Positions 10,401-19,504 of a stretch of DNA of 64,000 nt are shown piece by piece (the first letter of the stretch is position 1; each line of letters opens with the position of its first letter). A program made the translations under genes and the position numbers. The DNA comes from Verrucomicrobiota bacterium (GTDB lineage: Bacteria; Verrucomicrobiota; Verrucomicrobiia; Opitutales; UBA953). The notes under the pieces were generated by a model. It saw only the letters and a list, made by a program, of their open reading frames with translations. It made no database searches and was not told where the DNA came from. The stretch is from contig JAURLX010000010.1 in NCBI GenBank assembly GCA_030830965.1, positions 110,653-174,652 of the forward strand. Direction: 5' to 3'.

Positions 10401-10485
10401 CGGAGAGGGAGGGATTCGAACCCCCGGAGCCTTGCGGCTCGCCTGATTTCAAGTCAGGTGCAATCGACCACTCTGCCACCTCTCC
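10401..10485 (-). tRNA. tRNA-Ser (anticodon TGA)
   Basis: Minus strand GGAGAGGTGGCAGAGTGG...CCTGACTTGAAATCAGG...long variable arm...GGGGGTTCGAATCCCTCCCTCTCCG: 7-bp acceptor stem GGAGAGG/CCTCTCC, anticodon loop CTTGAAA, class II variable arm, TTCGAAT T-loop. CCA not encoded. Confidence 0.95.
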
Positions 10486-10543
10486 CGAAACCGCAGGATG
10501 CCGCGCTGGGTACTTCCCTCAAGTCCATTCCCCGACCTTTCCC

Positions 10544-11710
10544 ATGGGCGATGTCCGGGTTTCCCTTCCGAGGAGCGTCCGCGCGAAATGCCGCATGCGC
10601 CGCGACGACGAGGTGGAGGAACTCACGGGGCCCTACGGGCCTTTCACCCTGACGGAGCGCGCGATCCAGCGCCTGTGGGCGGCGGGCGAGGTGCGCAGCC
10701 CGCTTCCGTCGCTCTCCGGCGCGCTGATCGAAGTCGTCCGGCCCGGGGACTGGAACCGAGGCGCCGGGCCCGACTTCAAGGGCGCCGAGCTGCTCGTCAA
10801 CGAGGTCCGGATGCGCGGCGACGTCGAGATCCACCTGCGATGCGGAGACTGGCAGGCCCACGGGCATGACCTGGATCCGGCCTACGACGGAGTGGCGCTG
10901 CACGCGGTGCTTATGCCCGAACTGCGGCACGTCAGGACCACTTCAGGACGGACGCCGGAGGCCGTGCTGCTATTGCCACACCTGCCGCGCGACCTGGAGG
11001 ATCTGGCGGAGGAGGACGCGCTGCTGGAGCTGCGCGGCCGAGCCCGCGAGTTCGTGCGCGACCTCAGGTCAGCCGCCGCGGACTTCCCCTCGGCCCTGCG
11101 GGAGGGTGCCGCACGCCGTTTCACGCGCAAGTCGGGCCACGCCGCCGTCCGGCTCAACGAGCTCGGCTGGGAGGGAGCCTGCCATGCTCTCGTCGTCGAA
11201 TCGCTCGGCGCAGGAGGCAATCGCGCGCCGATGTCGGAGCTCGCCATGGACCTCACCCCGCAGGCGATGGAGCTGCTCGGACTGGACGCGCTCTACATGC
11301 GGAAGTGCGGGCGCTGGCGGCTCCGCGGCCTGAGGCCGGCGGGCCACCCTTACCGCCGTCTGGCCCAGTACCTGGAACTGAATCGGGCGAGGCCCTGCTG
11401 GCGCGAGGCGTTGCTACGCTGGGCGGACCGGTCGCATGCGTCGCCCGAAGTCGCCCGCCGCGAGCTGCACGAGGAAGTACTCGCGCGTTCGATGCCCGAA
11501 GGCCGTGCGGACACCATGGCGGTCGACGCGCTCCTGCCGCTGCTGCACGCCACGGGCCGTCCCCTCGACCGTCTGTGGATGGAATGGCCGCCGGGCAACC
11601 GGCCGGACGAGGTCGACGAGGCGCGCCGGCTGCTGGGCTTCGTCGGTCGGGCCCGCAACTGGGAGGTCCAGGGCCTGATCGGACTGATGCGGGAGGCGTC
11701 GCCGCGTTAG
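10544..11710 (+). CDS. DUF2851 family protein
   Basis: 388 aa; LIEVVRPGDWNRGAGPDFKGAELLVNEVRMRGDVEIHLRCGDWQAHGHDLDPAYDGVALHAVL is DUF2851-like. Confidence 0.82.
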   Translation: MGDVRVSLPRSVRAKCRMRRDDEVEELTGPYGPFTLTERAIQRLWAAGEVRSPLPSLSGALIEVVRPGDWNRGAGPDFKGAELLVNEVRMRGDVEIHLRCGDWQAHGHDLDPAYDGVALHAVLMPELRHVRTTSGRTPEAVLLLPHLPRDLEDLAEEDALLELRGRAREFVRDLRSAAADFPSALREGAARRFTRKSGHAAVRLNELGWEGACHALVVESLGAGGNRAPMSELAMDLTPQAMELLGLDALYMRKCGRWRLRGLRPAGHPYRRLAQYLELNRARPCWREALLRWADRSHASPEVARRELHEEVLARSMPEGRADTMAVDALLPLLHATGRPLDRLWMEWPPGNRPDEVDEARRLLGFVGRARNWEVQGLIGLMREASPR

Positions 11711-12927
11711 GCGGTCATCTTCCGCGCGCGCTCGACGGCGCGGACGAGCGCGTCGACCTCCTCCATGGTATTGTAGAAGGCGAAGGAGGCGCGCACGGTG
11801 CCCGCCAGCCCGAGGCCCTTCATCAGCGGCATGCAGCAGTGGTGGCCGGTGCGAACCGCCACGCCGTCCGCGTCCAGCAGCGTGCCGATGTCATGCGGGT
11901 GCGCGCCCTTCAGGTTGAAGGAAAGCACGGCCACCTTCTCGGCCGCCTCGCCCACGACGGTCAGCCCGGGCACAGCGCGAAGCCGCTCGGTCGCGGCGGC
12001 GAGCAGGGCCTGCTCGTGCGCGTGGGCGGCCTCGCGGATGGGCATGAAGTATTCCAGCGCCGCGGCCAGGCCGAGCACGCCGGAGATATTAGGCGTGCCC
12101 GCTTCGAAGCGCTCGGGCGCCTCGCGGAACGTGGTGCCGTCGAAGTCGACCTTCCGGATCATGTCGCCGCCGGACTGGTAGGGCGGCATGGAATCGAGGA
12201 GCTCCGGCCGCCCCCAGAGCACGCCCACGCCGGTGGGTCCGAAAGTCTTGTGCCCGGAGAAGACGAAGAAGTCGCAGCCAAGGGACGGCACGTCGACCCC
12301 GAAGTGCGCGGCCGACTGGCAGCCGTCCACGAGCACCGCGGCGCCGGCGGCCTTGGCAAGCCGCGTCATCTCAGCGGCGGGATTCACGGTGCCGAGCGCG
12401 TTGGAGACATGGGCGAAGGCGGCCATCTTCGTGCGCGGCGAGAGCAGCGCGCGGAAGGCATCGAGATCCACCTCGCCGCGCGGCGTGACCGGGGCGACGA
12501 CCACCCTGGCCCCGCTGCGCTCCGCCGCCAGCTGCCAGGGGACGATGTTGGCGTGATGCTCGAGATGCGTGACCAGGATCTCGTCACCGGGGCGCAGGTG
12601 AGCCCGCCCCCAGGAATCGGCGACCAGGTTGATGCCCTCGGTCGCGCCACGCACGAAGACGCAGCCCCTCGGGTCCGCCAGGCCGAGGAAACGGGCGGCC
12701 ACGGCCCGGGCGGCCTCGTAGGCGGAGGTCGCCTGCTCGCTCAGACGGTGGACGCCCCGGTGGACGTTGGCGTTCTCCTCGGCATAGAAGCGCTCCAGCC
12801 GGCGGATGACCGCGAGCGGCTTCTGCGAGGTCGCCGCGTTGTCGAGGTAGACCAGAGGACGTCCGTGGACGGAGGTCCCGAGGATCGGGAACTCCCGGCG
12901 GACGGCTGCGACATCGAAGGCGGGCAT
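11707..12927 (-). CDS. sufS: Cysteine desulfurase SufS family
   Basis: 406 aa; VYLDNAATSQKP, VDGCQSAAHFGVDVPSLGCDFFVFSGHKTFGPTGVGVLWGR, RTGHHCCMPLM. Confidence 0.95.
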   Translation of the reverse strand: MPAFDVAAVRREFPILGTSVHGRPLVYLDNAATSQKPLAVIRRLERFYAEENANVHRGVHRLSEQATSAYEAARAVAARFLGLADPRGCVFVRGATEGINLVADSWGRAHLRPGDEILVTHLEHHANIVPWQLAAERSGARVVVAPVTPRGEVDLDAFRALLSPRTKMAAFAHVSNALGTVNPAAEMTRLAKAAGAAVLVDGCQSAAHFGVDVPSLGCDFFVFSGHKTFGPTGVGVLWGRPELLDSMPPYQSGGDMIRKVDFDGTTFREAPERFEAGTPNISGVLGLAAALEYFMPIREAAHAHEQALLAAATERLRAVPGLTVVGEAAEKVAVLSFNLKGAHPHDIGTLLDADGVAVRTGHHCCMPLMKGLGLAGTVRASFAFYNTMEEVDALVRAVERARKMTA

Positions 12928-12975
12928 CGATTCCAGCTTAGGAGCGCCCGGGACGGGCGCAACCGGGAAGCGGGC

Positions 12976-14106
12976 TCAGGGAGCCGCGGGCAGACGGACC
13001 GCCTTTCGGATGTAGGTGGGCACGTCGATGTCCTGCCCCTCCACGATGGTCATCGGCGCTCCTCCGAAATATCCGCGACGGACGGCGTCGTCCGTGGCGA
13101 AAGGGAAAATCGCCTGGCTGTCGTCGACCTTGCCCGACTTCTGGCCCCTGCGTCCCTTGGCGGCGGTCCGGGGAACAGGCAGCGAGGCGCCGAGCACGGA
13201 GACCTCGACGCGGCCGGCGAGGGATGCGTCGGTGCGGGCGCAGAGGACCGTGGCCGTCTCGCCGCCGAACTTGGTGCGCACCGCGGCGACGGCCTCGAAG
13301 GCGTCGGTGGAGGTGAGCTCAGGCCCGCCGGCGACGTGCACGAAGAGCGAGGCCACCTTGGTGACCGCACCCGGACCGTGGGCCAGTGGACAATCGGACG
13401 CGGCCCGGGCGGCCTTCATCGCGGCGCCCTGCCCCTCCCCGTCCCCGAAGGCGCAGAGGGTCGGCGAACCAGGCGTCGGGAAGAGCGAGCGCAGGGCCGA
13501 GGGGTCGGCCGGCACGAGCGCGCCCGGGGCGAAGGCCGCCGCGATTCCGCGGATCGCGCCGCCCACCCATGCGTCGGCCGCGGCGAACGCGTCGGGCAGG
13601 GGCGCATCGGCCGGCACCTGCTGGAGCAGAAGGTCGTTGTGGACGGCGACGAAGCCGTGGCAGCGCGTCGCCAGCGCGGTGGCGGCCTGGTCGGCCTCGC
13701 GCTGCCGACGCTCGCCTTCGTGCGAGAAGGGCATCGTCGCGAAGCACAGCACCGTGGCGCCGGCTTCAGCCGCGCAGGAGGCGACGAAAGGCGTGGCGCC
13801 GCCGCCCGTACCCCCGCCGAGCCCGGTCACGAGGACGACGACGTGCGAGCCGGCCAGAGCGCGACGGACGGCGGCTTCCTCGGACTCCGCGGCCGCGAGG
13901 CCCGAACCGACCTCGCCGCCCGTGCCCATGCCCCGGGTCTGCTGCCTGCCCAGCTGCAGCGTCTGCGCGCCGGCCGGGAGCGACCGCTCGTCGGTGTCGA
14001 GGAAGAGCGTGCCGACCTCGCCGGGCAGGACGGGCAGCAGGCGAGCCACCATCGAGCATCCGGCGCCGCCGACGCCCAGGAGGAGGATGGCGGGCGCACG
14101 GTCCAT
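12976..14106 (-). CDS. ftsZ: FtsZ, divergent
   Basis: Start re-assigned to MDRAPAILLLGVGGAGCSMVARLL (14106), just after the ftsA stop; GLGGGTGGGATPFVA, PFSHEGERRQREADQAATAL, C-terminal DIDVPTYIRKAVRLP; dcw position after ftsQ-ftsA. Confidence 0.9.
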   Translation of the reverse strand: MDRAPAILLLGVGGAGCSMVARLLPVLPGEVGTLFLDTDERSLPAGAQTLQLGRQQTRGMGTGGEVGSGLAAAESEEAAVRRALAGSHVVVLVTGLGGGTGGGATPFVASCAAEAGATVLCFATMPFSHEGERRQREADQAATALATRCHGFVAVHNDLLLQQVPADAPLPDAFAAADAWVGGAIRGIAAAFAPGALVPADPSALRSLFPTPGSPTLCAFGDGEGQGAAMKAARAASDCPLAHGPGAVTKVASLFVHVAGGPELTSTDAFEAVAAVRTKFGGETATVLCARTDASLAGRVEVSVLGASLPVPRTAAKGRRGQKSGKVDDSQAIFPFATDDAVRRGYFGGAPMTIVEGQDIDVPTYIRKAVRLPAAP

Positions 14107-14107
14107 C

Positions 14108-15343
14108 TCAGAACCTGAAGAGCGCCTTGATCTGATCCCAGAGGCCGCGCGGGCGGCGGGCGGCGGGCGGCGCGTCGGTGATCGCGGCACGCATGAGGCC
14201 GACGACGCCGGCGTACTCGGGCTTGCGCAAAGACTCAGTGTCGAAGCGCGGCACGCCGACGCGGGCGGTCAGCCCGAGCGCCTGCTGCACCGCTTCGCAC
14301 GCGTCGGCGAGGTTGGCGGAGCCCCCGGCGAGGATGACGCCGGAGGGCACCATGTGCTGGTCGAGGCGCACGTTGTGCCCGGGGAAGATGCCCTCGAGAT
14401 GGCGCAGCACGTCCTTGCGCACCAGGTCGAGCGTCTCCTGGTACCGAAGCGAGAGCACCTTGGTGATCGCGCCCCGGTTGAACTGCTGGTCGCCGAGGCC
14501 GCGGTCGCCGTCCTTCCAGATCGTCTGGTTCAGGTCGCCCTCCCGGTGCACGCCGGAGCCGAACCGGCACTTGAGGTCCTCGGCTGTCTCGCGGCTGACG
14601 CGCAGCGCGACGCTGAGGTCATTGGTCAGGTGCTCGCCCCCCACGGGCAGGGAGCCGGCGCAGAGGATGTGGTCCTTGTAGTAGAGGATCCAGTCCGTCG
14701 TCCCGGCGCCCATGTCGACGACCAGCACGCCACCGTGCTTGTCGGCGTCCTCCGCCACGGCGCAGGCCGCGGCGTGCGAGGCCAGGATGAAGTCGCGCAC
14801 GCGTATGCTCATGCCGTTGATCATCCCGACGCGCATGCGCACCAGCGCGTCCTCCATCGTCACCCGCCAGAAGCTGACCTCGAGGCGCCGGCCGGTCATG
14901 CCCACGGGGCTGGCCACGGGCTTGCCGTCCAGCATCGTGGGCTGCCGCATGTAGAGGATCGTGGTGCGGCCGGCGGCCGGCTCCTGGCGACGCGCGGAGG
15001 AGACGGCCTCGACGAAGTCCTTCTGGGTGACCTTGCCGTCGCGGGCCGGGACCATGACGAGGCCCTTCACGCGCTCGCCCTCGGCGGCGGGGCCGCCGAG
15101 CGAGAGGTAGACCTGCTCGACGTTGCGGCCGGCCCCGCGCTCGACGTCGTGGATGACGTTGTGGACGAGCGCATGCAGCTTCTCCAGGTCGGTGACGACG
15201 CCCTTCACCACACCCTCGGTGCGGCGTTCGCTGAAACTGAGCATGCGGGCCTGCCCGCCGATCATCTGGCCGACGAGGCTGACCGTCTTGGCGGTGCCGA
15301 TGTCGACGACGGCGATGAGGGAAGGAAGAGGGTTGGAGTTCAT
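14108..15343 (-). CDS. ftsA: Cell division protein FtsA
   Basis: 411 aa; LIAVVDIGTAKTVSLVG, VLVVDMGAGTTDWILY, GVILAGGSANLADACEAVQ; C-terminal amphipathic RGLWDQIKALFRF. Confidence 0.93.
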   Translation of the reverse strand: MNSNPLPSLIAVVDIGTAKTVSLVGQMIGGQARMLSFSERRTEGVVKGVVTDLEKLHALVHNVIHDVERGAGRNVEQVYLSLGGPAAEGERVKGLVMVPARDGKVTQKDFVEAVSSARRQEPAAGRTTILYMRQPTMLDGKPVASPVGMTGRRLEVSFWRVTMEDALVRMRVGMINGMSIRVRDFILASHAAACAVAEDADKHGGVLVVDMGAGTTDWILYYKDHILCAGSLPVGGEHLTNDLSVALRVSRETAEDLKCRFGSGVHREGDLNQTIWKDGDRGLGDQQFNRGAITKVLSLRYQETLDLVRKDVLRHLEGIFPGHNVRLDQHMVPSGVILAGGSANLADACEAVQQALGLTARVGVPRFDTESLRKPEYAGVVGLMRAAITDAPPAARRPRGLWDQIKALFRF

Positions 15344-16308
15344 CGTACGACGCTGGCGGATACGGGCACGAGGCGCGGTTCAGGCACGGGCGGGTTCAAG
15401 GTTCGGTTGCGGATGGAAAGCTTGAGGACGTAGGACTGCCCGACGACGCCCGGCCGGCGCAACAGGGTGTCGACGTCGATGCGGGGCAGCAGCGCGAGCT
15501 CCTGCCGCCAGTTCGCCGCGGAGAAGACGATCCCGGCCAAGGAGGGGCGGTCGGTGGGCTGCGAGGCGGCCCGGATGGTGACGTTGAGGTTGGAGCCGGG
15601 GGCGTCCTCCTGCGCGCCGAAACAGTCACGGAGCGAAACGGCGGCCCACTGGTGGTAGAAGCGAGCGTAGTCCTGACGCGCGGCGAGCAGGAACGGGCCC
15701 ACCACCTCGAGGCCCTCCACGGCCAGCCGATCGCCCTCACCCGTCATCCGGAAGTCGCGGATCTCCGGCAGTTCCCGCATGACGGACTCGGGGTAACCGA
15801 GCCCGGCGAAGGTGCGCCCGTCGGGGCTGACGATGCGGACGACGATGGGGCCGCCCTCGGCCAGGCCGATGCGCGCGACCGCCACGCGTTCGCGCAGGCT
15901 GACGTCCAGGCTGCCGTCCGCGCGTCGTATCACCTCGGCGAGGAGGACCTGGTTGTCCGACTCGAGGTCGGCCTTGATCGCTCGGACGTCGCGCGTGGCG
16001 CCATCGGCCCCGGAGACGACGATGCGGCGCACGAAGGCCACGGGCAGGAAGCCATCGGTCTTGTACCGCAATGTGACCCTGCCGGAGGGCGCGGAATCCT
16101 CGAGCACGATCCAGAGGAGGCCGGCGAGGAGAACGAGGACGAGGAGGCCGAGGAGGGCCGGCAGGCGGGAACGGACGGCGCGACGACGTCCGAGCTCGTC
16201 GGCCGGTACGCGGTTCACGTCCTGGGGCACGAGGTTGCGCCAGTCGCGGTCGGCCGGTCCGAGATAGGAGTCACGGCGGCGGCCGAGGATGCGGTCGAGG
16301 AAGCCCAT
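15340..16308 (-). CDS. ftsQ: Probable cell division protein FtsQ/DivIB
   Basis: 322 aa; one TM (LPALLGLLVLVLLAGLLWIVL) then POTRA-like extracytoplasmic domain; position between ddl and ftsA. Confidence 0.7.
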   Translation of the reverse strand: MGFLDRILGRRRDSYLGPADRDWRNLVPQDVNRVPADELGRRRAVRSRLPALLGLLVLVLLAGLLWIVLEDSAPSGRVTLRYKTDGFLPVAFVRRIVVSGADGATRDVRAIKADLESDNQVLLAEVIRRADGSLDVSLRERVAVARIGLAEGGPIVVRIVSPDGRTFAGLGYPESVMRELPEIRDFRMTGEGDRLAVEGLEVVGPFLLAARQDYARFYHQWAAVSLRDCFGAQEDAPGSNLNVTIRAASQPTDRPSLAGIVFSAANWRQELALLPRIDVDTLLRRPGVVGQSYVLKLSIRNRTLNPPVPEPRLVPVSASVVR

Positions 16309-17243
16309 CAGCCCGCACGCCTCCCTTCGAACCTGCGCAGCGCGGGCGCGACCATGCGCCCGACGAGCCCCCGGTAGTCGAGGCCCCGGCAGGAGGCGCT
16401 CTTAGGAAGGAGGCTGGTTTCAGTCATGCCGGGCAGGGTGTTGATCTCAAGAAAGCGGAATCGACCGTCGGACTCAAGGATGAGGTCCGCCCGGGCGAAG
16501 TCGCGGCAGCCGCAGGCGGCGAAGAGGCGGGCGGCGGCCCCGCCGACGGCGGCGGCGACGTCGGCGGACACCTCCGCGGGAAAGCGGTACTCCGAGGCGC
16601 CCTGGGCGTACTTGGTCCTGTAGTCATAGACGCCCGTCAGGGGGACGATCTCGACCAGACCGAGCGGCTCGCCTTCAAGGACCCCGATGGAGAGCTCGCG
16701 ACCGTTCAGGCGCGGCTCGGCCATCCAGCGGCCGCTCCGCAGGGAGTCCAGCGCCCGGGCCACCTCGGCCACGCCGCTCGGCATCAGCAGGCCCACGCTG
16801 CTCCCCTGGTCGGAGGGCTTGAGGACCAGGCTCTCGCCCAGCTGGCCCACCAGCGACTCGGCGGTCGGCCTGGCGGCGGCGTCGAAGGCCGCCTCCGGAG
16901 CGGCGGGCACGTCCACGGAACGCATCACGGCCTTCGTCCTAACCTTGTCCATGCACAGCGCGCTGGCCGCCGATCCGCAGCCCGCGAACTCGACCCCGCG
17001 CGACTCGAGGGCGGCCTGGAGTCCCCCTCCCTCGCCCCAGCCGCCATGGGTGACCGGGAGGACGACGTGCCGGGCAGGATCGACCCATGCGGGCAGCGCA
17101 TCCTCCGCCAGTTCGACAAGACGGGCTTCCGGCAGGACGCCGGCTACGGCGCGGCCGGAACGGAGCGAGACCTCCCGCTCGGAGGAGGCCCCGCCGGAGA
17201 GAATGACGACTTCGGGCGCGACGCTCACAGCAGTTCCCTCCAT
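16308..17243 (-). CDS. ddl: D-alanine--D-alanine ligase
   Basis: 311 aa; ILSGGASSEREVSLRSG, LKPSDQGSSVGL, FRFLEINTLPGMTETSLLPKSA. Confidence 0.95.
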   Translation of the reverse strand: MEGTAVSVAPEVVILSGGASSEREVSLRSGRAVAGVLPEARLVELAEDALPAWVDPARHVVLPVTHGGWGEGGGLQAALESRGVEFAGCGSAASALCMDKVRTKAVMRSVDVPAAPEAAFDAAARPTAESLVGQLGESLVLKPSDQGSSVGLLMPSGVAEVARALDSLRSGRWMAEPRLNGRELSIGVLEGEPLGLVEIVPLTGVYDYRTKYAQGASEYRFPAEVSADVAAAVGGAAARLFAACGCRDFARADLILESDGRFRFLEINTLPGMTETSLLPKSASCRGLDYRGLVGRMVAPALRRFEGRRAG

Positions 17244-19504
17244 TCCCTGCCCAGGGCGATGATCTCGGGCGTGAGCTCGACGCCGTGGCGCTCCTTGACC
17301 CCGGCGCGCACGCGACGCATGACCTCGAGGAAGTCCGCCACGCTGGCGGAACCGCGGTTCACGATGAAGTTGGCGTGGACGGCGGACACCTCGGCTCCGC
17401 CGCAGGCCGCCCCCTTGAGCCCGGCCAGGTCCACGAGGCGGCCGGCCTTGTCCTCGGGGGGATTACGGAACACGCACCCCGCGCTGGACTCGCGCGGCTG
17501 GGACTCCTTACGACGCCGGGCCAGGTCTTCCATCCGGGCGCGGATGGCGGCGGGGTCATCGCGGCCCGCGGCGCGCAGCACGGCGGAGAGCACCACCGCG
17601 CCGTGCAGCTGCGGACAATCGCGGTAGAGCGCATCGAACGAGTCGCGGCGGGCCGCGCGCACGCGGCCCTGGGGCGAGAGCCACTCGACCGACTCAACGA
17701 CGTCGAAGATCCAGCCGCCCATCGCGCCCGCATTCATGCGCAGGGAACCGCCGAGCGTCCCGGGAATGCCTTCGAGGAACTCGAAGCCAGACAACCCCTC
17801 CCTGGCCGCCGCGCCGCACAATTCCTTCAGACGCGCGCCGCCGCCGACGCGCAACCGACCGTCTCCGAGCGGCGTGACCTCCCCCCAGCGGGCGGACTCG
17901 AGATGGATGACCAGGCCGTCGTAGCCGTCGTCCGGCACGAGCAGATTGCTTCCCCGGCCGATCACGAACCAGCGCAGGTCGAGCTCGGCGCAGGCGCGCA
18001 GGAGGACGACGATATCGTCGACCGTCGCGGGCTCGGCGTACCAGCGCGCGCTGCCGCCGAGGCCCAGGGTGGTGCGACGGGCGAGCGGCTCAGCCGGCCG
18101 GAGCACGGCGTCGGGCGAGAGGCGGCCCGCGACGAGGTCCGGAAGATCGGGCGTGAACGCGGGCGCTCCGACCCGGCGCTGGCGCTTCGCGTAGGCCTCG
18201 GCGTCACGCTCGATGTCGCCGGCGCCGACGAAGGCGACCACGCACTCCGCGTCGGCCGTCAGCGCGTCCAGGGCCTCGGGCAGAGCGCGACGGTCCTCGA
18301 TGAGCCGGTGCGAGGAGCCCGCCACCACCGATTCGGACCGTCCGCCCTCCACCGCGGACTCGCCCGCGGAGTAGACGGGCAGGACGAGCGCATGGTCGGC
18401 GGCGGTGAGCGCCTCGCGGAACTCGGCGGCATACTGCCGCGTACGGGTGTGGCGATGCGGCTGGAAGACCACGATGACCCGACCGGGATGGGTCTCCCGC
18501 AGCCAGCGCAGCAACGCGGCGATCTCGGTGGGATGATGGGCGTAGTCCGCGAGCACGCGCAACCCGGGCCGCTCGTAGAGCACGTCCTGCCGCCGGCGGA
18601 TGCCGCGCCAGCGGCCAAGCGGGTCGGGCGCGACGGCGCCCGTGACGACGTGCGCGGCGGCGAGCGCCAGCGCGGCGTTGGCGCGGTTGAACGTGCCGGC
18701 GACCGGCACGGTCACCTGTGCGGCGGGAAACGAGCCTCCGAGCTCGAGCACCGAGGCGGCCAGGTCGCCGGCGACGGGCCGCACGCGGTAGTCTCCCTCG
18801 GGCCCCACGCGGAGCACGGGGACGCTCAACCCGGCGGTGAGCCGCTCGAGACGCGCGTTGCCCGCGGGAATGAGGACGGCCGAGCGGGTGCGCTCGAACA
18901 GCGCACGGAAGACGGACTCGAGCGCGGCCTCGTCCCGGTAGTAGTCCGCATGGTCCCAGTCCAGGTTGACCGCGACCGTGACGTCGGGCGAGAAGGCGCC
19001 GATGGTGCCGTCGCTCTCGTCGACCTCGGCGACCACCCACGGCGACCTGGCCGAGGCGCGGGCGGGCGGCATCGCTGGGTCGCGGAACAGGCCGCCGAGG
19101 ACGTAGCCGAAGTCAGCGCCCGCGCCGGTCAGCGCGGCGACGATCATGCCGCAGGTGGTGGTCTTGCCGTGGCTCCCGCAAACGGCGACGAACCGCCGCT
19201 CGGCGACGCGTTCCGCGAGCAGTTCCCCTCTGCGCAGCACGCGCGCCCCCTTCGACTCCGCCAGCGCGAGCGCGGGATGCCCCGGCTTCACCGCGCTGGA
19301 GCGCCCGACGAGTCCGGGCCGGCGACCCGCCGCCCAGGGATCGCGGAGCAGCGGGATGTCGGCGTCGGCGAGCTTAAGCTCCATCGGGCTTCCGGTGGAG
19401 TCATCCCAGCCAGAGACCTCCCACCCCTCGCCTTTCAGGTAGATGGCAAGCGGCCCCACGCCCATGCCGCAGGCGCCGAGCATCCAGGCGGAGCCGGGGC
19501 TCAT
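17225..19504 (-). CDS. murC/murB: Fused UDP-N-acetylmuramate--L-alanine ligase (MurC) / UDP-N-acetylenolpyruvoylglucosamine reductase (MurB)
   Basis: 759 aa; N-half MLGACGMGVGPLAIYLKGEG, AVCGSHGKTTTCGMI, VLADYAHHPTEIAALL (MurC); C-half TTLGLGGSARWYAEP, VIGRGSNLLVPDDGYDGLVI, GIPGTLGGSLRMNAGAMGG, REPSSAGCVFRNP-type SAGCVFRNP, VHANFIVN (MurB); one continuous frame. Confidence 0.95.
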   Translation of the reverse strand: MSPGSAWMLGACGMGVGPLAIYLKGEGWEVSGWDDSTGSPMELKLADADIPLLRDPWAAGRRPGLVGRSSAVKPGHPALALAESKGARVLRRGELLAERVAERRFVAVCGSHGKTTTCGMIVAALTGAGADFGYVLGGLFRDPAMPPARASARSPWVVAEVDESDGTIGAFSPDVTVAVNLDWDHADYYRDEAALESVFRALFERTRSAVLIPAGNARLERLTAGLSVPVLRVGPEGDYRVRPVAGDLAASVLELGGSFPAAQVTVPVAGTFNRANAALALAAAHVVTGAVAPDPLGRWRGIRRRQDVLYERPGLRVLADYAHHPTEIAALLRWLRETHPGRVIVVFQPHRHTRTRQYAAEFREALTAADHALVLPVYSAGESAVEGGRSESVVAGSSHRLIEDRRALPEALDALTADAECVVAFVGAGDIERDAEAYAKRQRRVGAPAFTPDLPDLVAGRLSPDAVLRPAEPLARRTTLGLGGSARWYAEPATVDDIVVLLRACAELDLRWFVIGRGSNLLVPDDGYDGLVIHLESARWGEVTPLGDGRLRVGGGARLKELCGAAAREGLSGFEFLEGIPGTLGGSLRMNAGAMGGWIFDVVESVEWLSPQGRVRAARRDSFDALYRDCPQLHGAVVLSAVLRAAGRDDPAAIRARMEDLARRRKESQPRESSAGCVFRNPPEDKAGRLVDLAGLKGAACGGAEVSAVHANFIVNRGSASVADFLEVMRRVRAGVKERHGVELTPEIIALGREWRELL

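Noticed and set aside
12944-12960. Hairpin GCGCCCG-GGA-CGGGCGC between ftsZ and sufS considered as terminator
   Set aside because: No U-tract on either side; could be a weak structure but not called.
11305-15433. Long plus-strand ORFs (937 aa, 805 aa) antisense to sufS, ftsZ and ftsA
   Set aside because: Arg/Ala/Gly/Pro-rich translations without recognisable domains, mirroring real minus-strand genes; typical spurious antisense ORFs in high-GC DNA.
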